A program made the position numbers and the translations under genes. A stretch of 64,000 nucleotides of DNA, taken from positions 1-64,000 of IMG/VR virus record IMGVR_UViG_3300021963_000077, one strand, 5' to 3'. Positions 31,856 through 42,253 of this stretch are shown here, one piece after another. How positions within the stretch are numbered: position 1 is the stretch's first letter; every line of letters begins with the position of its first letter. The notes below the pieces were generated by a model that was not told where the DNA came from, did no database searches, and saw nothing but the letters and a program-made list of their open reading frames with translations. Source of the stretch: a virus.

Positions 31856-32870
31856 TCAGAACCATTCCAATACTGGTAGAAACAAAGCGCCTACCATCGA
31901 GCATCCTTGACTGAACCTCAATAAATTGAATTACAGAATTGTTTCTTTGAGACTTTTCTAATATAGCAATACCAGCAGACTTACCACGCATCATTCTTGT
32001 GACTCGCCTAGCAATTCTCTCTTCCGTAGCTCTTTCTCTTCGGTTGCGATCCCTCTGTGCTTGAGGTCCAATTCCTCGCCTACGACGATAATCGGATTCA
32101 TTTGTGCACGGCATCCAAGCAACGCCACCACTAGTAGTTGAATATCTACGAATACCAATGCACCCGAGCTCGCGCGACCTCTTCAAGGCCGATGTCTGAT
32201 TATCAAACACATCAGGATCCCCAGGACGGATTATCATAGGAACACCAAGAGAGTCCTTAACGTTGACAACCGTGCGAGTCGGCCATGCTGATTTCTGCGA
32301 ACCCCTAGAGCGCCTATTTGGAAGATTGTCCCTCATTGCATCAAGATGTCGGATGCCTTCAACATCTTGTTCCTTTAGCACTCTGAGTACCGTTCTTAAC
32401 CTCTTTATGCCTTCTTCGGTGAAGTTCATTGAGAGAGTTTCATCATCCTTTTTTACTGCGCCAGCTTGCTTGATTGCCGCAATTGCGCGCATCAGTGAGC
32501 GCCGGCGTTCTCGAGACTGGGTTTTGGAGTCTCCATACTCAAATTTCGGATCATTTAGAGCATCTTGCAGATACACCATCATGTCCGTGGAAAACTCATT
32601 CCATTCTCGCATTGATATTCCAGATACATTAAATGTCTCTGGTTTGGCCGGCGAACGCGAATATAAGTCCTCATCAGGCTCACTATCTAGGTCCAAGTCT
32701 CCTAGAGCATCACTTAGTTGAGGCTTTGGCGGGTTAAATCTACCCCAAGACATTGCTCCAGAAACTCTTGGTTTAGCAGGTCTTTGAAAAGGGGTTGCAT
32801 CCTGAACTAGTCCGTCATTGTCACCATCAATGGCGTTTGGATCATATCTTTCAAAAATGCGACGTTTCAT
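31845..32870 (-). CDS. head-associated protein beginning with the DxDxDG linker, 341 aa
   Basis: It starts MKRRIFERYDPNAIDGDNDG, so the linker is at the extreme N-terminus, followed by KPRVSGAM (33-40). A later segment ELGCIGIRRYSTTSGGVAWM then PC resembles the LGCSGAH...WMPC module of the 33151 protein. The ATG overlaps the stop of the 95-residue gene upstream in the -1 frame, so the two may once have been, or may still be, expressed as one product. Confidence 0.72.
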   Translation of the reverse strand: MKRRIFERYDPNAIDGDNDGLVQDATPFQRPAKPRVSGAMSWGRFNPPKPQLSDALGDLDLDSEPDEDLYSRSPAKPETFNVSGISMREWNEFSTDMMVYLQDALNDPKFEYGDSKTQSRERRRSLMRAIAAIKQAGAVKKDDETLSMNFTEEGIKRLRTVLRVLKEQDVEGIRHLDAMRDNLPNRRSRGSQKSAWPTRTVVNVKDSLGVPMIIRPGDPDVFDNQTSALKRSRELGCIGIRRYSTTSGGVAWMPCTNESDYRRRRGIGPQAQRDRNRRERATEERIARRVTRMMRGKSAGIAILEKSQRNNSVIQFIEVQSRMLDGRRFVSTSIGMVLNDE

Positions 32871-33154
32871 TGTTTTTTAGCACCGTTTTGTTTGCCCTTA
32901 TTGTTGTCTGGTCTTTTGAGTACACCAGCTGCAATAAGAGTGTCAATATAAAGCTTCCCGACTCCAGCAGGCAATGTTGAAGCAATTTGCTGCACATTCA
33001 TTATACGCATTTGCTCTGATTGCGTGTGGTTTGAGTGGCGCGAGCCAGATTCTGGCCAGTTATTTATTTCATCACATTCTGCAATATTTTGGAAAAATAA
33101 TTCACGTTTTTGTGGGTCAAACGAGTTAACTATTTTCATAATTTCTGAGTTCAT
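32867..33154 (-). CDS. small protein, 95 aa, coupled to the linker protein
   Basis: The ATG at 33154 overlaps the stop of the 33151 gene (ATGA). The product begins MNSEIMKIVNSFDPQKRELF and ends in a basic KGKQNGAKKQ tail, like the tails that precede the DxDxDG linker in other proteins of this set. The next gene begins in the -1 frame at the stop. Confidence 0.65.
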   Translation of the reverse strand: MNSEIMKIVNSFDPQKRELFFQNIAECDEINNWPESGSRHSNHTQSEQMRIMNVQQIASTLPAGVGKLYIDTLIAAGVLKRPDNNKGKQNGAKKQ

Positions 33155-35904
33155 TTGTACCACCTAAACATTTCTGGAGTTGTTTTTATATATTGAAGTA
33201 ATTCCGAGTACTCGAACATCATTGATAGATTTGCGTCAGTTAGGCCATTCATTCCGGACTGAGCTCCATAGATGAAGTTAATGTGATGGCGGGCTGCCTC
33301 AAACCCAAGAAGCTCAGCGGCAGCTACTCCGTTTCGCCACTCACCATCTCGGTCAAAACTTAAACCAAAAATGAAATGATTGAGGTCGTGTATATGCTCA
33401 AATGGAGCTGCACCACCAGACGAAAGCAACTTAAACTCTGGATCGCGCATCCAGTCAAGAGCGATATCTAGATATGTACCACTGTCGGATATGCCGTATC
33501 GTTCCGATGTTTCTGGCAATCCAAGCTTTTCACGAATAGCCTTAATAATTGGGTTGTAATACTGAGCCAACTCATTCAGTTTATCTGAGTATGCAATTAT
33601 TGAATCAGTTTGTTCTTTTGCGAATCGCCCTGCCTCGGTATCCGCAAACTCAATGTCTAAATTATTGAGCAATCCACGAGGCGTTGTGTCGTAGGGCGGA
33701 TTTTCCTTTACGTACCGATCATGCTCTTCCTTGTCATAGACAGGCGTTATTGGGGTTAGATATTTCATAAGAAAGGTCAAACCTATTCCTAGCCGGTCTG
33801 ACTTTGGTGCATTGTTTATTGTGTAGACATCTTCGCCATCTTTTGTTCTTGCTTTTAGAGTCTTACCATCCTTACTTCTTTCGGGTCTCCAAAATTCAGC
33901 AAGTTCTGTATCTTTTATTACTTGGTTGAGTATGGCTTCGCTAATTTCACGAGCCTCGTCATCATCGGGCTGGAAAACTTCAGTCTTTATCCTGTCACGG
34001 TTTGGGCCAAATTTATCGGCTAGGCCAGGTATTTCTGGAAGGCTCATAATTACGGACCCAGAAGGGCCTTCAGCTAGCTCAACCTCTGAAATGCGTTGCT
34101 CAGGTTTTTCAAATACTGGAAAAGCTTTTTCAAAAGCATCTTTTTGCTCTTCGTTCAGTTTTGAGAATGCAGACATTGATGCGGTTACCGCTAGTGGTCG
34201 TTCAAATGCTGTTGAGTCTTGAACTAATCCATCACCATCGCCATCTTCAGCATCTTGATCAAAGCGATCCGTTAGTGATTTTTTCTGAAGAGGAAGTTTT
34301 CTATCATCTGGACATGGTCCGGGATTGTCCCAATAATCCAAATGACCGACATAATGCTTTGTATGAGCCCTGTAGCTTTCAATCATGAACCTTACAGAAT
34401 TGAACTCTTTACAAAGACCAAGAACCTGGAGAGATCTTGCCATTTTCCATATACGCGTTCCATAAACCGAGCTTGGTGACTGACCGTTTGCAAAGTCTGG
34501 ATTATCAATCCATTCTTCCTTGTCTAGATCCCACGCCAAGGCAGATGTATAAAGTCTGGCAGCTTCAGCTACAGAGTCAGTAAACTCTTTGTTTTTGCGG
34601 AGTTTTTTAATGTTGGTTTTGGCTAGGTTGTAGCGTTCTCCATACGCTATTGATCCGCGGTCAATGGGAAATGTCCACCAGTCATAATGCTCTGAGTGAA
34701 ATTTTTTCCAGTTTGAATTATTAGCATATTCTTTGAATTTAGCAACTTGTGCTTTTTGATCTTTTATTACTGATTCATCTCCACCATATGGAGCATCATT
34801 CCAATAGCGTTTTTTCTTCTTTTTTGCTCTGAACTTAGAGAGCCAGTTTGACCCAGTTTTTTTCCGTTTTGCTGGTGAGGAAGGGCCTTGTGCGCCAAAA
34901 TCAAGCGTCATCTGCACGGGTTTTGATGGACGAGAGTTTGGAGCATCGGCGGAGCCAAGGGAGTCAATAAATGACTCATCTAGCGCTGTCTCCTCGAGCG
35001 CATCGTAGTCTTCCTGTAGTTCTTTTAACTCTTCTATGGATAGACCCGCAAAATGCGGATACATCCTATTGAGCGTATCTTCACTAATAGATGGGTCAAA
35101 ACGGTCTGAGACATAGTCTTCAAAGTCAATCAAGTCATCTGTAGAAAAAGCATCAATCAGCCTGAATGGCTGAGCAAAATCATCAAGCTCATCTGTTCCA
35201 AAAGAATCATCCGGTAGCAAGTTTCGGTCAAGAATGTAACCGCGCACAAGATCTGCATGCTGTGAGTCTGGAAGACTTGCTAGATTTGGATAGTAATCAG
35301 CTAGAGATTCTCTATTTTCCCCAGATAATATTGCCTCAACATACTCAGGCACTACATCAAAATCGTCTGAATTTAATTTTGATAGTATCTTTTTATATGC
35401 TTTTAAGGCTGACTCATCCTCGTCATTTATTCTTGCCATTGCCCCGACGATGCGCCTATTTGATGAAGGTCTTTTACCCATACGAGGTTTATCTGGTCTT
35501 TGCCAAGATGTTCCATCTTGAACAAAGCCATCTTCATCACCGTCAATAGCATTTGGGTCAAACCGCTGATTCAGGTTCCGTATGCGTGGAAGAGCCTTTC
35601 CAGAAACCTCAGCACTGACTAGTCCTCCACCTGGGAGGGTATCAATACCTAAAGGGCCACGCTCCGAAAGATTCTCCCAGTTGGAACCACGTTTTTTGCG
35701 TTTGGTTTTGCGATATACCTGATCAGGTATATCGTCGGTAGCCTTGTATTCGCGCTTTGGGTTTGACGTTTCAGCTTCGTTTGAGATTCGCTGAAGAGTT
35801 TCGTGCGAATCGCACGGCATCCAGTTGCCGTCACCGTCTTGGTGAGCACCAGAGCAGCCTAGATACCCTGCAACCTTAAGAGCTTCCTCTTTACTGCTTG
35901 CCAT
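33151..35904 (-). CDS. head-associated polyprotein with two DxDxDG linkers, 917 aa
   Basis: Residues 13-35 hold GYLGCSGAHQDGDGNWMPC. The first linker is at 115-136 (DPNAIDGDEDGFVQD), followed by RRIVGAM (150-156). A second linker (about 548-570, DGDGDGLVQDSTAFERP) is followed by TASMSAF. Between them lies a lysine-rich segment (KRKKTGSNWLSKFRAKKKKK). The last part contains HIHDLNHFIFGL and HHINFIYGAQ, an unnamed helical domain with histidines that could bind a metal. Repeated linkers and changing domains suggest a processed, modular virion protein. Confidence 0.72.
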   Translation of the reverse strand: MASSKEEALKVAGYLGCSGAHQDGDGNWMPCDSHETLQRISNEAETSNPKREYKATDDIPDQVYRKTKRKKRGSNWENLSERGPLGIDTLPGGGLVSAEVSGKALPRIRNLNQRFDPNAIDGDEDGFVQDGTSWQRPDKPRMGKRPSSNRRIVGAMARINDEDESALKAYKKILSKLNSDDFDVVPEYVEAILSGENRESLADYYPNLASLPDSQHADLVRGYILDRNLLPDDSFGTDELDDFAQPFRLIDAFSTDDLIDFEDYVSDRFDPSISEDTLNRMYPHFAGLSIEELKELQEDYDALEETALDESFIDSLGSADAPNSRPSKPVQMTLDFGAQGPSSPAKRKKTGSNWLSKFRAKKKKKRYWNDAPYGGDESVIKDQKAQVAKFKEYANNSNWKKFHSEHYDWWTFPIDRGSIAYGERYNLAKTNIKKLRKNKEFTDSVAEAARLYTSALAWDLDKEEWIDNPDFANGQSPSSVYGTRIWKMARSLQVLGLCKEFNSVRFMIESYRAHTKHYVGHLDYWDNPGPCPDDRKLPLQKKSLTDRFDQDAEDGDGDGLVQDSTAFERPLAVTASMSAFSKLNEEQKDAFEKAFPVFEKPEQRISEVELAEGPSGSVIMSLPEIPGLADKFGPNRDRIKTEVFQPDDDEAREISEAILNQVIKDTELAEFWRPERSKDGKTLKARTKDGEDVYTINNAPKSDRLGIGLTFLMKYLTPITPVYDKEEHDRYVKENPPYDTTPRGLLNNLDIEFADTEAGRFAKEQTDSIIAYSDKLNELAQYYNPIIKAIREKLGLPETSERYGISDSGTYLDIALDWMRDPEFKLLSSGGAAPFEHIHDLNHFIFGLSFDRDGEWRNGVAAAELLGFEAARHHINFIYGAQSGMNGLTDANLSMMFEYSELLQYIKTTPEMFRWYK

Positions 35905-35906
35905 GG

Positions 35907-36296
35907 CTACACCATGAAATTATCTATAACTAAATTGGAACTCTTATTATCTTTGATATAAGCTTTTGTTGCTTCTTCTGGGGATTTGTACCTCGACGCA
36001 TACATCTCGGCTTCTGCTATTTCTGTTTCAAGATCCTTCATAAACTTGTCAAGGAAGTTGTCTGAAAATGTTTTGGAACGATTAATAGCTTTTTGTGCAT
36101 CAGTGATTGCTTGAACAAATGCTGATCTGATCTTTGACAATTTCTCATCGCCGCCAATTTCATAGTTCAGTGGCGGAAAGTTGGATACTCGATGAAGCTC
36201 AGCGAGACGTGCGTTGAGCTCTGCCTGTTTTTCAAGTTCGTCTTGGCTCAACGATTCTTCTTCAAGCCAGTCTGCTGAAATGTATGTAGCTGCCAT
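35907..36296 (-). CDS. small helical protein, 129 aa
   Basis: The ATG at 36296 follows the stop of the 36299 gene by 2 nt. The product (ISADWLEEESLSQDELEKQA...) is helical and charged, perhaps a chaperone or scaffold for the large neighbours; no family is recognised. Confidence 0.68.
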   Translation of the reverse strand: MAATYISADWLEEESLSQDELEKQAELNARLAELHRVSNFPPLNYEIGGDEKLSKIRSAFVQAITDAQKAINRSKTFSDNFLDKFMKDLETEIAEAEMYASRYKSPEEATKAYIKDNKSSNLVIDNFMV

Positions 36297-36298
36297 GA

Positions 36299-39200
36299 CT
36301 ATCTCCAAACTCTATCGCCGTTTTCGTCAGCAATTCTAGCCAAGAAATTCGTTATATCTTGATAACTCCGAACACCTGGAATGGTTGCTGCCCCAGTACG
36401 ATTTAGAATAACAACAATATCTCCGTTGCTACCCATATTTACCGATGTAATTGCTTCGGTAAATTGGTCATCAGTAGTTTTATAAGAGTCATCATAAGTT
36501 GTCATTGCGTCAAAACCGCCAAATACTGAAATTGTTGATGCATTTGCGTGCATTATGACCTGTTGGGCCTTGCGGATCTCGTCATTATATTCTGTTTCAT
36601 CGTCGTTACGCGGGTTTGGTATTCTTGACATTTCTAACTGTAGCCAGTAATCAACAAACGCGTCAACATAAAGATTTAATCTATTTCTTACTTCATTACT
36701 AAAGTTTGTATCAAGTTGGTTAGATTTCTTTAAAGAAGCTATTTTGTCTGTAACCGCTTCAAAATCATTAATGTCAAGAGTTTGAGATGCTTGGCTGCCA
36801 TACCTTCCGCTTCTTCCAACAGCTTGTTCAAGCTCGCTAACGATTGTTTGTATCGTATTTGAGGCTGCTGTCATTTGGCGATAGTCAGCAAAGCGTGTGT
36901 TTCTTGGAAGAAGAATAACCATGCCAGCTGCGCCGTACCCACTGAGTCCAGGACCCGTAGCGAAATAATCTCCCCAGCCATAAGCTGTTCCGCCCTGACC
37001 AGCAGCAAAGCGTTCACCAGTTTGCCACTGCTGAACCATGTCGTCACCAGTTACTCCGGAAGATGGGCTCATGTAGCGGCTCAGGATTACCCACTTATGT
37101 TTCCCATTATCGTCTTTTTCAGCAAGCATGTTCGCTGCTTCTTCTTCGGTTACCTGAACAGGAAGGTCGCTGTAGCCGTTGACTGTAAACAAGGCAGCCA
37201 TCTGAGCTGCTCCGCCAGAAGAAGCTTCCTTAGTTGATCCCGGCAATTTTTTGGATTCATATGCATCCTTCATCGCAACGAGCAACTTTTTCTCGTCGTC
37301 GGTGATGGCTGGAGTTGGATTTAATGGCGAGACGTCGCTAAATAGTTTTCCAGATTTGTGTTGATCAACTATTTTTGTTATTTCGTCTGGTGTTCTGGTT
37401 ACATCAGGTACAACACCGAGTTCTGTCGGGTCAAGCCCTCCACCGACACGCGATTTGCCAGCTTTTCTGTCAATAGCTTTCTTTATTTGAGTGTTTGACC
37501 AATCAACATAGCTCTTGTATGACTTGCGTGCTGACTTTTGAACTTCTTCAAGAATTTTATCTTCCGAGAAAACTTCAGAAGCAATTTTTTCAAGTGATTC
37601 AACAAATTCACCATGACGTACTAACTCGCGTTTTTCAGACTCTTTGAACCCAGCCCCGGGTGTTTGGAATCTCTTTATTAAGTTATTCCGCGTTGAGAGT
37701 GAAGATGCATGAAGTGATTTGAGTTCTTCAAAAGCATCAACATAATCAGTACCGTCGCCAGAAAGGACTGCTTTGTTTATCTTGTTTATCAGTGATCTAA
37801 GGGTCATTTCACCGTAGTAATTTGATGCATGCTGACCTCGCGGCCCGCGCCAATCGTACAGATTACGCGCGCGTGTGCGAACTATTTGCTTCCACCCAGA
37901 TGGCAAAATAATGTTATTGTCCTTAAATAGTTTATCTAAGTACTCATCAATTGTTTTTGGTGGGTTTGCATCATCCCAAGCGCTGTCTACTGCAGTAGAA
38001 CTTAGATTGGCAACTGCAGAAATAGCGTTTGAATATCCAACGTCTGAGATATCAAAGCTAGGCGCATAAGCCAAAACAGTTGGAAGGCTGACACCGCGAC
38101 CACCTGAACCAAAAACAAAAGATGTAGCGGCGCCTTTTGATAGCGGTTCATCTTTTGGAAATAGGTATTCAAGCAAATCACCAATTGTGGTTATACCTTT
38201 CATGTCATTTAACCAGCCTGGCCGACTGTAGGCATTTTTGGCTAATTGACTGTCAACTAAAAAGTCTACGGACTCAGACCAGGTCTTAAATGCTGGATTA
38301 GAGCTGGTGCCGACACCTGGGACAAGTGACTGGTTTTTACCATCAACCCTGACAGATGGGTACTTGACCTGACCTGGCCCACGGCTAGAAACTATTTGCG
38401 GAAGTGGTTGAGCTTTTGCAGAAAGCGCAACATCCACCGAGTCAACAACAATTTGATCTGAAACATCAACTGCGAATCCAGTATCTGGGTCAACCCATAG
38501 AACCGTACCCTTCGGATCACCCTTAGGAATCAAGCCAGTTACATCAGCGCCACGCCAGGTAGAAGGTGATCCACTTGCTGGCTTGCGTTGTGCAGGAGGT
38601 GCAGGAGGTGCAGGAGGTTGCGGCGGAGCAACGGGGGTTTTACCCGTAGCCGAAGGCTTTAAAGCCTGTTGTGTAGTTGTTGGTGAGGTCGTTTTCTTAT
38701 ATGTAACCCAGTTAACAGTCGGGTCATCTTGGCCTGCATCAGCAACTATACGATGAGCAACGAGCTCGTCATTTTCAACGATTCGGTAAGTCCTACCCAG
38801 CTTACGATCATCTTTTGGACCGTACTCATATTCCCACATTTGAATGTATGTGTCACCAGAATCATTCTTCTTATCAAATATACCAAGAACTGTTACGTCG
38901 TCATCTCCAGCACCTTTTGGAGCAAGTGTTGGAATATTATTTTGTGCCTCATCTGAATCAGTTAGATCGTTCCATCCACCAGTCGCCCGCAGGATTGCTT
39001 TAAACCTATCTTGTAGGTCAGACCATTCAGCAGCGTCAAATAATTCCATTATCACGCTGTCTACGGAATAGCCAAGGCTTTCTGCTTCCGCTGTATCAAC
39101 AAACCTAAGCGGGTACGCCCTATTGGCGGGATCTTTCACGGCTTCAGAAACGTCTTGTGTTTCTGGCGTAGCTACGGCGTTGTCTTTTTTCCTATTTGAA

Positions 39201-42200
39201 ACCGATATAAATGCATGCAGCAAATCATCTTCGCTGAGCGGTTCATCGTCATCATCCTTAGGTATGAAAGGAAATACTTTTATTAGGCCAATTTCAACCT
39301 CAACCTCAACATCATCTTCATTAAACTGGCTGACCCTAACCAAGTATGCCCGCGACTTCCCACCATTAATGGAATCAAAATCAACCATAATCATGCGCTG
39401 ATCGGGTGAAAGCATTACCTTTACTGGCTTTTGTCCATCTTCTGCGTTGGGCGGAACAAGAGCTCCAATAAGCTCATATTCTTGCGGAGTCAAATCCTGT
39501 TCGTCGTTGGAGTTATACGCATCAGTAATATCTTTCCAATATCTCGGAGGTTTTCCAGTCCTAGACATGTCTGCCAGGTCTCTTGTCTCCTGTGCCATCC
39601 CATCAAAGTCATCATTATCTCTCACGTAATTATTTGATGGTATTGATCCGCCCCTATTGACAAGACTTGAAGATACGCCATTTACTTCAAATGTGCTGTC
39701 TTTATCTTTTACATACGATTCGCTTAAGAATGGAGTCTTGGCATTGGCCCTAGCTTCTGTGTAGCTTGTCATTATGTCGCCAAAAAACTTTTCAGCTTCT
39801 TTATCATCTTCGTCTGCTGGTGTGGGAGATTTTGGTGTCAGCGCAATAAAGAAATGAGGTAGGTCGCTATCTTTACCAGCGTCTCGTATCGCCATACCGT
39901 TTTCATCAACTGGAACATCTGGAACGATGCGTAGACCAAGGCGTTCAGTATTGTCAGTTTCATCATATATGTCGTATATGCGTGCTGTCTTTCTATTTCC
40001 ATCAGCGTCGTCATACTCGATTACATAGAGATTTATGCCCTTAAGGGTGTTGGCAGCAAGTAGCACCTCACTATTTTTTAGGCGAATTCCGGTAAGTTTT
40101 TCAAGTTTATCGGTATCGTAAAAATCATCCAACCATTTTGATATTGCTCCGAAGTCTGGATCACGACTTACCTGGGCATCAAAGTCCCTGACACTGTTTT
40201 TGAATAAATCGGTCTCTGGCGAGTAATTGAGTACATCATCAATTTGTAGACCCAAATCGTCTATTGCTGTTTCTGAAATGAAATCAGCAGGATCATACTC
40301 TTTATCGGAGTCTGTATCTTTTGGGGTAGGTGGAGCCGGGGGAGCAGGGGGAGCCGGAGGAGCCTTCGGAGTCCTTGTGGGCTTTGGAGTTGATGGAGCC
40401 TGCGGAGCAGGTGTTTTATTCGCATCGTCATCACTAGTGCTTGTCGCAGAAATGTTAGCTGCATCCAATATTGCTTTACGCAGTTTTGGCTTTATGTCGT
40501 TGAACTTGGAGAAGTCGTCATTCTCCTCTATGTCGCTAAGCACTAAGAAGTTATGGAGATATGTTTTTAAGATCCCAGCCCGTTGACCATCTGTTTTCTC
40601 TAGTTCAGCCAAGAAATCAAGAATTTCGTCTTCGCTGAGTTCATCCTTTTTCTTCTTGCCGAGGCGCTTGCGCCAGCCCTTATCTAGTGAATCTAAAGCA
40701 AGAAGCGCCTCACTCTTAACTGAAGATTTTTGATCATCCGAGAGCGTGTCCCAGTCAGGAAGTAGTTCACCTTTTTGTTTTACTGTCTGCTTATTTGCTG
40801 GAAAGAAAAGCCCGGATCGGTTTGTTTTAGATAGAGCTACCCTGCGACGCCGCGAACGATCAGAGTCTTTTTTGGGTCTGACAAATCTAAAGCGTCTCTT
40901 CTTGGGGGCATCGGTGGTATCTGGAACATCTACATCAGGAGCATTTGTTGGCGTTGGTGCCTTTGGCTCTGTGTATGTTTCGTCAAGTACTTCTGATGCT
41001 GTTTCGCCAAGGCGCCTAGCAACTCTGTCACGGAGCCTATCGGTATTACGAGGCTTGCGACCCTTAATCTTTCGTTCCTTCTTTACCTTCGGTTCTTTTG
41101 GCGGCTTGGGGGTACGATCTTCAATATCGCGAACCATGTCTCTGGCCAAGCGTCTACGACTCTTTGGTACACGCCTCTTTTCGGCACGATCAACCGCTGG
41201 GGGTGTTTCTGGCTTTGAGCCACGCACTTTGCGAGGGGTTTTGCGCTTACCTCTAGGTAGTTTGGTAACTGAATCTTTGGGAGTCTCTCGTAGCTCTGCG
41301 CTACGTACTCGCCTGCCACGACGACGCTTTTTGGCTGTGGCTTCTATTTCTTGCGTTGCTTCTCTGATGCGCCTCGCTTGACGACGCGACTGACCAGAAG
41401 GTTTATCTCCGATATCTCGCAGCTTGCCCGCTCCGGACTCTAAGCTTTCAGCTATGCGTGATGCGACTATCTGAGTGCGTGTTTTATCAGCGTTTGCAGC
41501 CCGACGCGCATAACGACGACCATACTTATCAAGTCGCCCCTGTTGTCTACGTTCTCCAGCTGACTCAAGAGTTTGTCCTAGCTTTCCCAGCTTTTGCAGG
41601 TCATCCCCAGAAGCAGCGATTAAGCCACGGCCAATTCTTCTAGTTGCACCCAGTGTGCACCCACGCCCAAATCTGTTTGTAAATTGACCAGCCGTGTCCC
41701 CAGCGTTAGGAGGACATCTCCATCCACCACCTGGCTTGGCATCTGGATCCCAGACTGCACGCACGCCCTTCACATGTAGCAATAGTGAAGAAATGTCCTT
41801 ATCAAGAATAAACGCCTTGACTTTGTAGTCAATTAGGTGCTGCTTGTAGGTGACATCTATTGATGCAATTAGTGCATCAGTAACTGGCCACATATCAATT
41901 TCGTCGCCGTCTTCCTCAAACTCGTCATAGATAGACGAAATGAACTCATCGTCTGGAAGACTTTTTGACTCAATTATTAGGACTTTACTTTCTTGGCTAT
42001 CAACTATTGATGTTGGCAAAAAGTTTGAATATTCAGAGTTTGCCGAAGTTACAACTGTCGGCTTAGAGCTAAATAGATGAGATGGCAGAATTGAATCAAG
42101 ATCACTGATGTCAATATCTTGATTGTTGAACCACCTAGCAAATGTTTTAGAGCGATCAGTATTGCCATAGGCAACATATTTGTTATTCACATTAAGCAGT

Positions 42201-42253
42201 ACAGCGAATAGCGAATCTGATTCAGAATCTCTAATATCAATAACTTTAGCCAT
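36299..42253 (-). CDS. giant modular head-associated protein with ADP-ribosyltransferase-like region, 1984 aa
   Basis: An N-terminal domain (1-165) is followed by GGGWRCPPNAGDTAGQFTNR (175-194) with GC at 198-199, then a very basic low-complexity stretch (about 200-480) rich in RR and KK. A helical LEKTDGQ...LHNFLVL module is shared with the 45360 protein. Proline-rich linkers separate three diverged beta-rich repeats (about 690-1190). Near 1717-1780 lies WVILSRYMSP...GTAYGWGDYFATG, which recalls ADP-ribosyltransferase folds (Arg, G-x-G-x-YF). It is the largest gene here. The start overlaps the previous stop (TAATG). Confidence 0.75.
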   Translation of the reverse strand: MAKVIDIRDSESDSLFAVLLNVNNKYVAYGNTDRSKTFARWFNNQDIDISDLDSILPSHLFSSKPTVVTSANSEYSNFLPTSIVDSQESKVLIIESKSLPDDEFISSIYDEFEEDGDEIDMWPVTDALIASIDVTYKQHLIDYKVKAFILDKDISSLLLHVKGVRAVWDPDAKPGGGWRCPPNAGDTAGQFTNRFGRGCTLGATRRIGRGLIAASGDDLQKLGKLGQTLESAGERRQQGRLDKYGRRYARRAANADKTRTQIVASRIAESLESGAGKLRDIGDKPSGQSRRQARRIREATQEIEATAKKRRRGRRVRSAELRETPKDSVTKLPRGKRKTPRKVRGSKPETPPAVDRAEKRRVPKSRRRLARDMVRDIEDRTPKPPKEPKVKKERKIKGRKPRNTDRLRDRVARRLGETASEVLDETYTEPKAPTPTNAPDVDVPDTTDAPKKRRFRFVRPKKDSDRSRRRRVALSKTNRSGLFFPANKQTVKQKGELLPDWDTLSDDQKSSVKSEALLALDSLDKGWRKRLGKKKKDELSEDEILDFLAELEKTDGQRAGILKTYLHNFLVLSDIEENDDFSKFNDIKPKLRKAILDAANISATSTSDDDANKTPAPQAPSTPKPTRTPKAPPAPPAPPAPPTPKDTDSDKEYDPADFISETAIDDLGLQIDDVLNYSPETDLFKNSVRDFDAQVSRDPDFGAISKWLDDFYDTDKLEKLTGIRLKNSEVLLAANTLKGINLYVIEYDDADGNRKTARIYDIYDETDNTERLGLRIVPDVPVDENGMAIRDAGKDSDLPHFFIALTPKSPTPADEDDKEAEKFFGDIMTSYTEARANAKTPFLSESYVKDKDSTFEVNGVSSSLVNRGGSIPSNNYVRDNDDFDGMAQETRDLADMSRTGKPPRYWKDITDAYNSNDEQDLTPQEYELIGALVPPNAEDGQKPVKVMLSPDQRMIMVDFDSINGGKSRAYLVRVSQFNEDDVEVEVEIGLIKVFPFIPKDDDDEPLSEDDLLHAFISVSNRKKDNAVATPETQDVSEAVKDPANRAYPLRFVDTAEAESLGYSVDSVIMELFDAAEWSDLQDRFKAILRATGGWNDLTDSDEAQNNIPTLAPKGAGDDDVTVLGIFDKKNDSGDTYIQMWEYEYGPKDDRKLGRTYRIVENDELVAHRIVADAGQDDPTVNWVTYKKTTSPTTTQQALKPSATGKTPVAPPQPPAPPAPPAQRKPASGSPSTWRGADVTGLIPKGDPKGTVLWVDPDTGFAVDVSDQIVVDSVDVALSAKAQPLPQIVSSRGPGQVKYPSVRVDGKNQSLVPGVGTSSNPAFKTWSESVDFLVDSQLAKNAYSRPGWLNDMKGITTIGDLLEYLFPKDEPLSKGAATSFVFGSGGRGVSLPTVLAYAPSFDISDVGYSNAISAVANLSSTAVDSAWDDANPPKTIDEYLDKLFKDNNIILPSGWKQIVRTRARNLYDWRGPRGQHASNYYGEMTLRSLINKINKAVLSGDGTDYVDAFEELKSLHASSLSTRNNLIKRFQTPGAGFKESEKRELVRHGEFVESLEKIASEVFSEDKILEEVQKSARKSYKSYVDWSNTQIKKAIDRKAGKSRVGGGLDPTELGVVPDVTRTPDEITKIVDQHKSGKLFSDVSPLNPTPAITDDEKKLLVAMKDAYESKKLPGSTKEASSGGAAQMAALFTVNGYSDLPVQVTEEEAANMLAEKDDNGKHKWVILSRYMSPSSGVTGDDMVQQWQTGERFAAGQGGTAYGWGDYFATGPGLSGYGAAGMVILLPRNTRFADYRQMTAASNTIQTIVSELEQAVGRSGRYGSQASQTLDINDFEAVTDKIASLKKSNQLDTNFSNEVRNRLNLYVDAFVDYWLQLEMSRIPNPRNDDETEYNDEIRKAQQVIMHANASTISVFGGFDAMTTYDDSYKTTDDQFTEAITSVNMGSNGDIVVILNRTGAATIPGVRSYQDITNFLARIADENGDRVWR

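Noticed and set aside
32867-32881. Possible -1 slippage at AAAAAA before the 31845 gene
   Set aside because: The run of A is not in the X XXY YYZ phase, and the downstream gene has its own ATG overlapping the stop, so simple re-initiation explains it.
38729-41643. Several plus-strand frames of 60-210 codons
   Set aside because: They lie wholly antisense to the 1984-residue gene and have no start signals or family-like sequence.
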